A stretch of DNA of 64,000 nt from Eutreptiella sp. 'Long Island Sound 2002'. Lineage: Eukaryota > Euglenozoa > Euglenophyceae > Eutreptiales > Eutreptiaceae. Of this stretch, positions 52,717-62,571 are shown piece by piece. The number at the start of each line of letters is the position of its first letter. Within the stretch, counting starts at the first letter, position 1. The stretch spans positions 67,157,453-67,221,452 of the forward strand of contig OZ038389.1 of NCBI GenBank assembly GCA_964036045.1, in the 5' to 3' direction. The notes beneath the pieces were generated by a model. The model saw only the letters and a list, made by a program, of their open reading frames with translations, ran no database searches and had not been told where the DNA came from. A program made the translations under genes and the position numbers.

Positions 52717-54556
52717 GGGAGATCCGTCGTGACTTGAGTCGCCGACGCCATAATCTGGGTAACAGTCGTCTAGTCCAGGGCGTCATGGCACTCGTCGCTA
52801 GGGCTCAAGGGTGTAGGTTCGAAACCCTTGCATGTCCAACTCCTACAAAAGCTCCAGCCTCGCCCCGTCGACCACTTATTCCAATGTGAGTGTTCTGACG
52901 ACTTGAAAAAAACCACATTCTGCTCAATCCACTGTTCATTCTTCCTGATTACATCATGATGTGGAGAACTGCGAATGTTTGATAATTTGACGTCAATCAA
53001 CTTTTCTTTGGTCTCCGTTCGGCAGACAAGGCGTAGATACGCTGCCGAAAGCCACGGAGTGTGCTGCCGTGTTCAGAAAAAACCAAACTCAGGCTTAATT
53101 CAGGCAGATTCGGGGTAATCTTGTCTCTGTTGGTCTGTGCATTTTTGGAATTTGGCTACTCGTGCAGATGGAAGCAAATGTACATAGTAAAAACGCCGGC
53201 CGGCGACATTCACCCCTACAGGCACCCCCTGTAGTACTGGCTGCACCAGATGCGACGCCAGGAACTCAGATCTTACCTTCATTTGCCGTGATGCTGACGC
53301 CAAAGTCCAGATTCAGATCCAGATTCCTTGAATTTACCTTGATTTCCTCAGGTTTGTCCATCATTCTGCCACTGTTCAGCGAAACCCAGACGTCAATTGT
53401 TCAGACAACCTTCAGATAGGAGCTCTAGGGACTTCTAACAGCAACCTCTGAAGTCCGTAAGCTTCGTTGTATTTTTGGCACACGCCAATGTGAGCTCAAT
53501 CCGACCTGAAACTGTCGAAAATGGTGAATCCAAGTGTCTTGTGGGACTCAATTGAAAAATTGGCCTTGTCCAAGTCGATTGACACCGCCGCCACTGTAAA
53601 TAAAGGACTACTCGGTGTCTCTCAGTTATATACTGTCAGTAAAGCGCCTTCAGCGAACCTTCGGCGCGTTACATGCCAAGGATCCAGGGCCATCATGTCC
53701 CATCATGATGCATCATCACATGATCCACATTTTGATGGAATCTGTTGGATGCTCGCGAACCAACGTGCCGGAAAGCACAATTGAGCTGAATAAACGACAA
53801 TATATATTAACTCTAGTCTAAACGAAAGTGTTAGTAGTTTTAGTTCTAGACATTTTGCTTCATTTCACCTTCATCTTAGGGAATTTGCTGATTTTAGGAG
53901 ATTTTAGGTTGATTTCCTTGTCATCTTCTCTGATTCCTCGAAGATCTGTGCCTAACTAAGTGAACAGAAAAACATCCCTACCTTCTGTGGTTCACTTAGG
54001 GCTTACAGACTACATCTGTATTTGTTTTCCCTCTCTGTGATTGTTTCATCTCCTTCATCCCTGCCCAAATTGACTCTCAATCTTGCTGAATCTAGTGATC
54101 ATCCACCAGATGCGCCAAATCTGAAGCACATGCTGCACTTTTCAGAACGAGAAAAGCGGGAGTAACACGATGTAGAGTTCGGCGAGGACACCGTAGCGTG
54201 CCCGCGACAGCTAAACTGTGCCAGAGCGCCGAGATGTCACTTCATTTCTTGATTCTCCCACTCAATCCACCAATAATCTACCTCATTCTCAACCAGTGCA
54301 TGGTTTGGTATCGATTCTCGATACGTTTGAATGCTTTTTAGCCCTTAACCTAATGTTTTACTGCACGGAGGACTGTTCGTCACTCCTCATTCTGTCTCAT
54401 TTCAGGTTCATCCATCCTGATTCAGTGCCAATTCAGCCCAAATCAGGTCAGATCAAGCAGATTTCGCCCCATCGAGGCTACATTTCTATTTTTTTCTGGG
54501 ACTTACCCGCACTACGTTCTTCGTTGACGTAGCGACACACCCCAGTGTGTTTTTGC
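52717..54556 (+). other. C 3' untranslated region
   Basis: 1.84 kb of AT-richer sequence between the pol stop and polypurine tract. Short frames here lack motifs. A tRNA-like patch is noted separately; otherwise nothing recognisable. Confidence 0.6.
52757..52840 (+). ncRNA. Possible degenerate tRNA-like sequence
   Basis: GGTTCGAAACC at 52816-52826 matches the RNA polymerase III B-box consensus, and about 55 nt upstream AACAGTCGTCTAGTCC loosely resembles an A box. A 6 bp AAGGGT/ACCCTT stem surrounds the B box, but a proper T-arm and acceptor stem do not form. It could be a SINE or tRNA relic carried in the element, or chance. Confidence 0.2.
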
Positions 54557-54564
54557 AGGGGGAG
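54557..54564 (+). other. C polypurine tract
   Basis: AGGGGGAG directly precedes TGTAAGTGCGG of the 3' LTR. Confidence 0.85.
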
Positions 54565-55126
54565 TGTAAGTGCGGCTAACCTCCATCTGCTCAGATTTTC
54601 ACAGCTAACCCCCATCTGCTCAGATTTTCACAGATCTGCCACAGATTGACTACATTTTGGTCATTTTCTCTGCTTCGGCGGAATCGCCGCCTCGCAGCTC
54701 AGTCTCAGGATCAGACCTATATATTTCTGATGTGCCGGATCTGATTCCGCGGTCCATTCATCGTAAATCCGTCGCGTTCCGATCATTTACCTGGAATCGC
54801 CAATTGCCGCTGATGCGCGCCCGAAGCCAAATCAGCCAAATATTTTTTCACAATCGGATTTATATAAATCTTTTCAGATAGTTTTGGACACTCAGATGTA
54901 CTTAGAATAATCCGCATCAATTTTCTTCATAGACTGGGATTCTCTGCCGGATAACAATCAGCATGGATCTTGCTTCCGTTGTTGCTGCTCTCGCCTCCGT
55001 TGGTGTCCGTGTATCCGGTTCTACCCCCAACAGCAGCGTTCAGGTCGACTCCTCGCGTGCCTGCCCCACTGGTCTTGCCGGCCCCGAGCCCTCCGGCACC
55101 ATCAACGACCCAGGGCAGCACTTTCA
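54565..55126 (+). repeat. C 3' LTR
   Basis: 562 bp, same ends as the 5' LTR with about five substitutions. It is followed directly by ACTCT and B2 pol sequence. Confidence 0.95.
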
Positions 55127-55131
55127 ACTCT
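55127..55131. repeat. C target duplication ACTCT, right copy
   Basis: Matches 44097-44101. Confidence 0.85.
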
Positions 55132-58100
55132 CCACAACGAATTTTACCAATTCGGGCCCGGTTCGTCGATGTGCAGCTGGCGGAACTTCTCGAACATCTG
55201 CCGCCCGGCCACCTCAGCCCGGCCATTCGACCGGCTATGGTATGCCACGGTCTTGGCGTGCCGAACTCCCATGTGCTTGCACATCGTCTTGAACCACGTC
55301 CCCACGAATTGACTGCCCCGATCGCTGCAGATGACAGCTGGGACATCAAAAATCGTCAGCCAATGCCTGATCATGGCATTAGCGACGGTCTTGGCCTGCA
55401 GCCCCACTCCATGCTTGTCCTTCTTGTCCTTCTTCTTGGACTTCTTGCCAGGGACCGCCACGATATACCCCCTGTGCCTATCCACCGCCAGGATGACACA
55501 GTCATAGGTCTCTCCTTCCACGGTGACCTCAGGCATGGCGAATACATCCATGGCCACGGACCGCATAGGGGCTTCCGGTATAGCCGTGTACACCGGGTTG
55601 CCCGCTGTGGAATGGTTGGGGCTCTTCGTGGCCCGACACACGGCACAGTCGCTGCAGTACCTATCCAGGATGGCGTAGTACCCCGGAGGGAACTTGAAAC
55701 GCCACTCCAGGTCCTGCTGCATCTTGTCTCGGCCAGGGTGCATGAGCTGGGCGTTGTGCCAATGGTCAATGAGCTCCTCCACTCGGTTCTCGGGCACCAG
55801 CAGCTTGTCCTTGAGGAACAACTTGTCGCCATCCTCGGTCAAGCCCTCGGGCCATTCGTCGTCCGACGGGGCGCTCACGGCATTCCAGTACTTGCTTCAG
55901 TGCTCGGATGCCGCGTAGTCATCCGACCAGTCCTCTGTGAGCACCGACCTGACTAGCTCTACAGGGGCCACCATCCATTGCTCGAGGGTTTCCTCTCGAA
56001 TAGCTTGGACGCGGGCACCCCAGAACTTGGCCAGGTCCGTACGGTTTGCCATCACCACAAAGCACTTGACTCCCTCTTGCTCCATGACCTTCTCCATCTC
56101 GATGATGCGCTTGGCCTCCTCGGTCTCCTCGGCGTCTCCATGGCTGGATATGTCCATCCAAGCCTTGCCCGCGGGGTAGGCCCAGCGACCGAGGCAATCT
56201 GCCACAGTATTGTCCTTTCCCGGGACGTACACGACGCTGAGGTCGAACTTGGCGAACGTCTCGTGCCATCGGGCCCTCCTAGCCGCTGGTCCTGAGGGGG
56301 TGTCGACATGCTCCTTGTGCCAGCTCTGTAGGGACTGGTGGTCCGTGCAAACCACCACCGGCTGCAGTCCGATGTGGCCAGACCACTTCCTGAGCGCACA
56401 TACAATGGCGTATGTCTCCTTCTCCCTCGCGGTCCATGTTCGGCGTTGGTCCTCGGCCAGGATCCTGCTCCAAAACGCCACGGGAACATGAGTCCCGTCG
56501 TCCCGGACTTGCTCGAGGACTGCCCCCACGGCATAGTCCGAGGCGTCTGTCCGTAGCACGAATTCCTTGTCCGGGTCCACCAGGAACAGCCCCAACTGCC
56601 CCTGGAGTCGCTCCTTCAGGCGGTTGAACGCATCCTCAGCCTCAGGGGTCCAGGCAAGCTTCTTCTTGCTCCCCTTCCGGCCATCGAACTTGCCCACTTG
56701 CAGCATCTTGTGCAGCGGCCCCGACAGTTCTGCATACATTCGGACATAGCCCGAATAGTAGTTGCAGAACCCCATGAAGGATCGGAGTTCGCTGATGGTT
56801 TGGGGCTTCTCCCAGTGGTGCAGGGACGCCAGCTTCCCAGGCATGGGACGGCGTTGCCCGTGACCAACCACGTGACCCGCGAACTCCACTTCCTTCACGA
56901 AGAGTGAGGCTTTGGTGGGCTTGCACACCATGTTGTGCTTGTCCAACTCGCTGAGCACTCGGCGCAGATCCTTCTCATGCGTGTCGATGAGCTCGTCCTC
57001 AGTCATGTTCTCCGTGCCGGACCCGATGATGATGTCATCCACGAAGGGATCGGTACAGTCCCGGACAGGACCGAGTAGGTCCTCCATCATGCGCTGGAAA
57101 GCGGCGTTGCCATTCTTGGCACCCATAGGCACCACTTTCCACTGCATGGGCCCCAGCGGCGTCGACATTGCTGTGCAGGGCCTGGAGTCCGGGTGTAGCG
57201 GCATCTGGTGGTAACCGTGTTTCAGGTCCTACACCGTGAAAATCCGCTTTTTCTTTTGCTTTTGGAGGATGGAGTCGATCAGGGGAAGCGAGTATGAGTC
57301 GTGCTCGGTCTGCTCGTTCAAACCTCTGTAATCAACCACCAACCTCCACTCGCCCTTCTCCTTCTTGGGCACGATGAAGGCTGGGCTGGCCCACTCACTG
57401 TCGGAGGGTTCGATCCATCCCCGCTCAATGAACTCGGCCAACAGCTTCTTCATGGCCTCGGCCCGATCGCCCTGAAGTTGATACTCCCGATGACGATAGA
57501 TCTTCGGGTTCGGCTTCAGCTTGATCTTCGCTGTACCAAACCTCCCACGATCTGGAGGGTTCTTGTTGGCGACGCCACTGAATAGCCGCGGATAGGCCTT
57601 GATCAGCCTCTCCTTCAGCTCGGCGACCTTCGGGTTCTCCTGAGCCTCTTCAGCTGCTTGCTTCGGTATCGATACAACCGACCGCACTGCGGTATAGGCC
57701 TCTTCTGGGTCCGAGTCCGACTTCTCCTCGTCAGATATGCCGTCTTCATCGTCGTGGGGCGCGCTTCCCACCGATAATCTTCGAAAATTTGCGGCCTCGG
57801 GCTGGTGCTCGTCGCTACCGGTTCCCACTCTTGGAAAACCCCACGTTGGTGGGTCCGACCCAACCGGACCATGGTATTGGTCTGCGATGTGATCCATGAC
57901 CCTCGCCACGAACTCATCCTTCTCGTACCTGCCGGTGACCAACATCCTGTCATCCCACCAATGCGGAGATGTGACCATGGCCCGCCTCTTCTTGGCTGCC
58001 ACACGGTCGTGCATCCCCATCCGCATGTAGTTGACGACGTCGTCGATCTCGGCGTGGGACAGGACGTCAATGCCATCAATTGGCTGATTCTTCCCCTCCT

Positions 58101-59469
58101 TGGGCTCAAACATGACCTTCATGGGCACCGCCTCCACCCTACGGATGAATGCTTCATCACCCGTGGGCTGGGCCTGCGCCCCATCCACCAGGAAAGCCTT
58201 GGTACCCCACGCTTGACCCGGGGAGGGCATTGATACACCCTTGGCGTCGATGAACAACTCCTCCTCTGGTCCGAATGACATCTCGATCAGGGTGATGGAG
58301 TCCAGCGTCGACTTGAGACCCTCCAGCGGACATGGGGTGGATCCTCTGCCGGTTATGACCAGGATCCCCTTCGCCCTATCCGCGATGATCTTCTCCACCG
58401 TACGTCTGGTATTGTCCAGGGAGCCATGCCAATACATGGGCCCCCACTCCTTCAAACCCCAATGCCTGTGCCAGGCTGAGTCTCCTCGATGCCAATGCCT
58501 CCTACACTTCTGCAGAAGTGGGGCATCCCGGGAAGCGAAGACGTCCGTCTCGGGCACTTCAGCTCCCAGCGTCTGAATCATCCTGGTGTACACTTGCGGC
58601 GCCATTCCATACTCCGTGAGCTGAACTCCACGGTCTCCTCTGGACTTGGCACCCACAGCTTGCACCGCTCGGACGAACCGATCCTCTTCCTCAGCATTCC
58701 ATTGGGATGACCCGCACGCATAATCCGTGGACAGCCATGTGAGGCATTCATCGTCCTCCCGGACCAGCGTTGCGCGATGGGGAAGGGCTCCAATGGCGTT
58801 GGCCACCATGAAATCATACCCCATAATCATATCCCAATCGGTGATGTCGGCCACATAGAAGTTCCCGGATAGAGTGCTTCTCTTTGCCTGATCAGGGCGG
58901 TTCAAGCGCTCATGTTTCCAGAATTCCATACTGATGGTGGCCTCATGGGTGCCTCCACCCATGATCTCTCCATTGGCGCCCTTCAGGCGGACCGGTCTCC
59001 GGCTGGGCTGCAGGAGTTCCTCCTTGAACAACCCTCTCCGGACCAGGCTCGCCTGGGCACCCGTATCCACTAACACATCCACCACCTTCTCCTCTTGTCT
59101 GCACCGTAGACGCACCTTCAACTGCAACTGCCGCTCGTCGCCATGAGGTGTATGGACGACTCTCACGGCATGCAACTCTAGCACGTCTGGGTGCATCAGG
59201 ACTTCAAGGGTATGGTCACGGATGGTGTAGATCTTGGGTTGGTCCTGCCCGTCCACGGGGCTCTCCGTGGTCACTCCTTCCTTCTTGCCATATCCCGTAC
59301 CCACATGTACTTCCCTTGTCAGGGCGCTCCAGGGGTTGGGAGTGGCGAAACTCAGTGGTTTTGGCTCTTCTGGAGCCTTCTTCGGCACCCGATGTGCCTT
59401 CGCTTTCTCTGGGATTCCACTGATTTTCAGAGGAGAGACCTCCGAGGTCCCACTCCCGTGGGGGCTCCT
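55132..59469 (-). pseudogene. pol: B2 Pol main part, three nonsense codons
   Basis: Starts in frame after UAG 59470-59472 and covers protease (DTGAQ near 59068), methyltransferase-like region (TDVFASRD near 58545), reverse transcriptase, RNase H and most of the integrase. Stops: TAG at 57231-57229 where B1 has Leu in VLDLKHG; TGA at 55899-55897 where B1 has Trp in HWSKYW; TAA at 55146-55144 where B1 has Tyr. The rest continues at 44101-43373 beyond element C. Active-site residues DTGA and FVDD (near 57040) are the ancestral forms that B1 has lost. The Lys-rich integrase insert is present near 55410-55450. Confidence 0.9.
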
Positions 59470-62400
59470 CTAGACTTGGCTTCCCGCAGCCCCTTCCGGC
59501 TGCGATCCGCCAGGACTTTGTCCACCACGTTGCTGGGCTTTGAGTTCCTCCAACGTCCTCAACATGTCCTCAGCAACCTCCTCGATCGACCTCACTCGTC
59601 GGTCTTGGCCAGGTCCACCACCATAGCCTCTTCCTCCGCCTTTTCCTTGGCATTTGCCTTGGCCTTTTCCCCCGTCTCCGCCCTTCGCTTTCCAATCGGA
59701 AATCCGCTGCTCCTTGGGCTTCTTCCTGGGGTGAGCGGCGAAGTAGGCCTTCTTGTCCGCCTCGTACACCTTGCACTGACGGTGGTCGTGTGCATGGTTG
59801 TTTCCCTTGCCATAACAGACCCAGCATCCGTCATGCTGCGACCTGTACTCCCGGAATGAGAGCGGTGGGTTCCCGATTCTCCTTGGCTCTTTGCCCCTTG
59901 GTCCCGCCCGGCTCCATCTGGACCGATCCTGCCCATTGTTCTTCACGTTGTGCGCCACAAACGCGAAGAAATGGGCCTCCTCGTGATCCTCCCGGGACCA
60001 GTGGTCTTGGCCACTTCCACTACCATCCTCCGCGGAGTTGGCCGTGTCCTCCTGGATCTCCCGATGATGGCGGTCTTCTCGGTGGCCTCGTTGTCCATGA
60101 CCGTGTCGATCCTGCACGTGGGCCTCGTTCTTCGCATTGAGTTTCAACTCCACCGTGATGTACTTCACGATCTCGTCAAGGCTCATGCGGGCGAAGATGA
60201 CTTGCATCCTCAGCGGCTCCCCGCGCCTCCACTCCACGTTGTTGAGGCGCAGCAACCTTTGCCCCATGGAGTCTCCAAACACCTCCACGTACACCGCGTT
60301 CTTCAGTCCCAACATCCGGTTGGGTTCGCCCAGGTTCCTCCTGAAGAACTCCATGATACCCGCATGGGTATCCTCCGCCGCCATAATCCTCACCGCCACG
60401 CGCTTCTTCGCCCTCTTCTTCTCCTCGTCCTCCACTCTCCTCTTCCAGTTGCTGGGGAGGACGTCCTTCAGGAGGTGGCGGATCTCGCTGGCCTCGTTCC
60501 AGTCCTCCACCAGCTTGAGGCATCTGCGGCACTTCCGCAGATACCGGTTCCACTCCCGGACCCGCAACTCACCGCGGTCCAGCGGCAGTGGAATGGACCA
60601 CAGGTCCTCCAGCTTCTGGTTCGGAGCGTCCACCCGCTCCTCATCCTCCAACCACTGGAGGTAGGCCTGCTCCGTCCTGATCAGTCCTTCCCGGATCTGA
60701 TCCCGCAGCTCCTCCTTCAGGTCCTGCGCCAGCCGGTGTGGGAACGTCCGGCATACCCACTTATCCCGCGGCGCTCCCCGCATCTCGCCGACGACCTCCT
60801 CGGCGAAGTCCTCCCAATCCAGGATGAAGTCATCCAGATTGGAGGGGTTGCCATCGTAATAGGGGATTTTGATTCCCCTGAGGTCGTCAATCCTGATGGC
60901 GTCTCCGACGTCTCTAGCCACCACTCCACCGAGACGGATACCACCTGTGGCCGGGGGGTGTGAGTACACTCCCCGTACATCCCTCTCCTCCATGGATTGC
61001 GGTCCAGTTGGGCCTGAACCCATGGGGTTTGGAATGCGGGAAGGATTTGCTCCATCGGCCGTCCATATCCCCGTATTGGGGTCCTTCGCCCACAGGTTTC
61101 CGCCTGGATGTCCTCGACCATGTCCGTCGGCGCTTCCCATGGTTCGCCCCTGCATGGTGTGGTTCTCGATCTTCTCTTCCGCATAAACTACCATATTCGT
61201 CGTGATCGGCACATCCTGGGCGGCATGGGACATCTGTACCGTCAGGCTTCTCGGGTCCGTGGTTACGTGCCCTTCCTGCATGGACCCAGCCGGTGCCGTG
61301 TGTTCCCCGAGCATTGTGGATTCGCTGAACATGGGAACAAACGGCAGCGCACCCGGGTCAACACGCGGAGGCGCGTATGGTGCCTCTGCAGGGCCGCCCA
61401 TGGGTTTCTCCATGGCGCTCCTGAGGGTCTTAACCCGCTCCACCAGCTCTACCGCGGCCGGCTTTGCCGCGAGCTCCGGACCCGAGGCGAGGGGCTGTCG
61501 CTCCTCTAGCCTTTTCAGGCGTCCCGACATGTCCTCCATAAAGTGGAGGAGGCTGTCCACCACTTGCTGCTGCTTCTGCAGGGCCAGCTCCAGATTCTCC
61601 CGGTACCGGGCCTGATCCGCTCGCAGCTCCTCCATGTGGTTCTCCGCGGCCGACTGGTCGTCCAGGATCCCCGCGACGTCCTCCTCTAGACCGTCCTTGG
61701 CGTTGTCCAGGCGGTCAAGACGATGCACGATGGCGTCCATCCCCATCTTCGGGTACTTGCCCATGAGGAAGGAAACGTGCTCGCAGTGGCACGCAGCGTG
61801 CTTTCCGCCGGATTCAGTACATCCCGCGGTTCCCGGCACCTCAGACTCATCGCCCATGGGCGTATCGCCTATGGCGTCCGTCTCTGGGCCCGTGTGCCGG
61901 GGCACAGGTGCCGTCCGGGCCCTGGCCGGCCTCTCCAAACCCTCGGCGTCGTGCTTCAGGGCGGGCTCGGGGGCCGTATGCGCCCTGGCGATCAGCGCGG
62001 ACATTTCCGGCTCCGAAGGTGGCTCGTAGGCTGTCCGATAGCCCTCGGAGTGCCCCTCGGATTCCCACAGCCTGACCGGGCTGGGGTCCGTGTCCATAGC
62101 CCCGGCGTCCCTTGCCGCGGACTTGAGTGACCTGCGCTTCCGGTAGCGCCGGGCCCGTCCTCCACTGCTGCCGGAATGGCAGGCCTCATCAGAGTCCTCT
62201 GCGGCGGAACGGAGGTTGCATGCCTTTCGGCAGCGACGCTCACACATGGAGACCAGGTCCTCCATGTCACGTCCTCCTCTTCCCGAATGTCGTACTTCTC
62301 TTCGGGCTTCAACTTCCAGAGTTCGCCATGTTCTTGAACGTCTCGGTTCTTCTATGGCTCCAATCTCCGGCGTGGTCTCCACCGAGTCCACAATACGCAC

Positions 62401-62571
62401 CCGGGGCGTACTTGGGCAGGGCTCATGAGGGCCCAAGTCCCCGGGTCGGCGGTAGGTAGGGGCAGCAGGTAAGCCTCTGCTATCATAAAGAAGGTCCCTA
62501 CCAGGACCGGCCCCCGCTGTGCCCCTTCCGCCTGTAACCCCTGCCGATTTGCTCCTGATCAACGATTGCAT
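59470..62571 (-). CDS. gag: B2 Gag, intact
   Basis: 1033 codons, ATG at 62571 inside the 5' LTR, crossing the primer-binding site (translated LLYDSRG), ending at UAG 59472-59470. Regions: Arg-rich N-terminus with MCERRCRKACNLR (near residue 110); a coiled coil at residues ~280-355 (LDRLDNAKDGLEEDV to GRLKRLEE); a capsid-like region from IPYYDGNPSNLDDF (near residue 567) through NWKRRVEDEEKKRAKKR (near 720); a His/Asp/Arg-rich linker; RRIGNPPLSFREY and the C-x2-C-x8-H-x4-C knuckle (near 915); a Gly/Lys-rich tail. It shows what B1 gag looked like before its frameshift. It could in principle be translated, feeding particles for other copies; no expression evidence. Confidence 0.88.
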   Translation of the reverse strand: MQSLIRSKSAGVTGGRGTAGAGPGRDLLYDSRGLPAAPTYRRPGDLGPHEPCPSTPRVRIVDSVETTPEIGAIEEPRRSRTWRTLEVEARREVRHSGRGGRDMEDLVSMCERRCRKACNLRSAAEDSDEACHSGSSGGRARRYRKRRSLKSAARDAGAMDTDPSPVRLWESEGHSEGYRTAYEPPSEPEMSALIARAHTAPEPALKHDAEGLERPARARTAPVPRHTGPETDAIGDTPMGDESEVPGTAGCTESGGKHAACHCEHVSFLMGKYPKMGMDAIVHRLDRLDNAKDGLEEDVAGILDDQSAAENHMEELRADQARYRENLELALQKQQQVVDSLLHFMEDMSGRLKRLEERQPLASGPELAAKPAAVELVERVKTLRSAMEKPMGGPAEAPYAPPRVDPGALPFVPMFSESTMLGEHTAPAGSMQEGHVTTDPRSLTVQMSHAAQDVPITTNMVVYAEEKIENHTMQGRTMGSADGHGRGHPGGNLWAKDPNTGIWTADGANPSRIPNPMGSGPTGPQSMEERDVRGVYSHPPATGGIRLGGVVARDVGDAIRIDDLRGIKIPYYDGNPSNLDDFILDWEDFAEEVVGEMRGAPRDKWVCRTFPHRLAQDLKEELRDQIREGLIRTEQAYLQWLEDEERVDAPNQKLEDLWSIPLPLDRGELRVREWNRYLRKCRRCLKLVEDWNEASEIRHLLKDVLPSNWKRRVEDEEKKRAKKRVAVRIMAAEDTHAGIMEFFRRNLGEPNRMLGLKNAVYVEVFGDSMGQRLLRLNNVEWRRGEPLRMQVIFARMSLDEIVKYITVELKLNAKNEAHVQDRHGHGQRGHREDRHHREIQEDTANSAEDGSGSGQDHWSREDHEEAHFFAFVAHNVKNNGQDRSRWSRAGPRGKEPRRIGNPPLSFREYRSQHDGCWVCYGKGNNHAHDHRQCKVYEADKKAYFAAHPRKKPKEQRISDWKAKGGDGGKGQGKCQGKGGGRGYGGGPGQDRRVRSIEEVAEDMLRTLEELKAQQRGGQSPGGSQPEGAAGSQV
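62474..62485 (-). other. B2 primer-binding site, one mismatch
   Basis: Minus strand TGATAGCAGAGG, one base different from B1 and C (TGGTAGCAGAGG), which would weaken tRNA pairing and changes Gly to Asp in Gag. Confidence 0.75.

Larger units (their letters stand above)
44102..55126 (+). mobile_element. Chromovirus C, complete 11.0 kb copy
   Basis: Identical-length LTRs (562 bp each), Met tRNA primer-binding site, open gag, in-frame UAG, open pol, polypurine tract and a 5 bp target duplication. The LTRs differ at about five positions (0.9%, by eye). It interrupts the integrase region of B2. Base composition is less GC-rich than in A and B, and the proteins are only distantly related to theirs. 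It is the youngest large insertion in the window. Confidence 0.95.
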
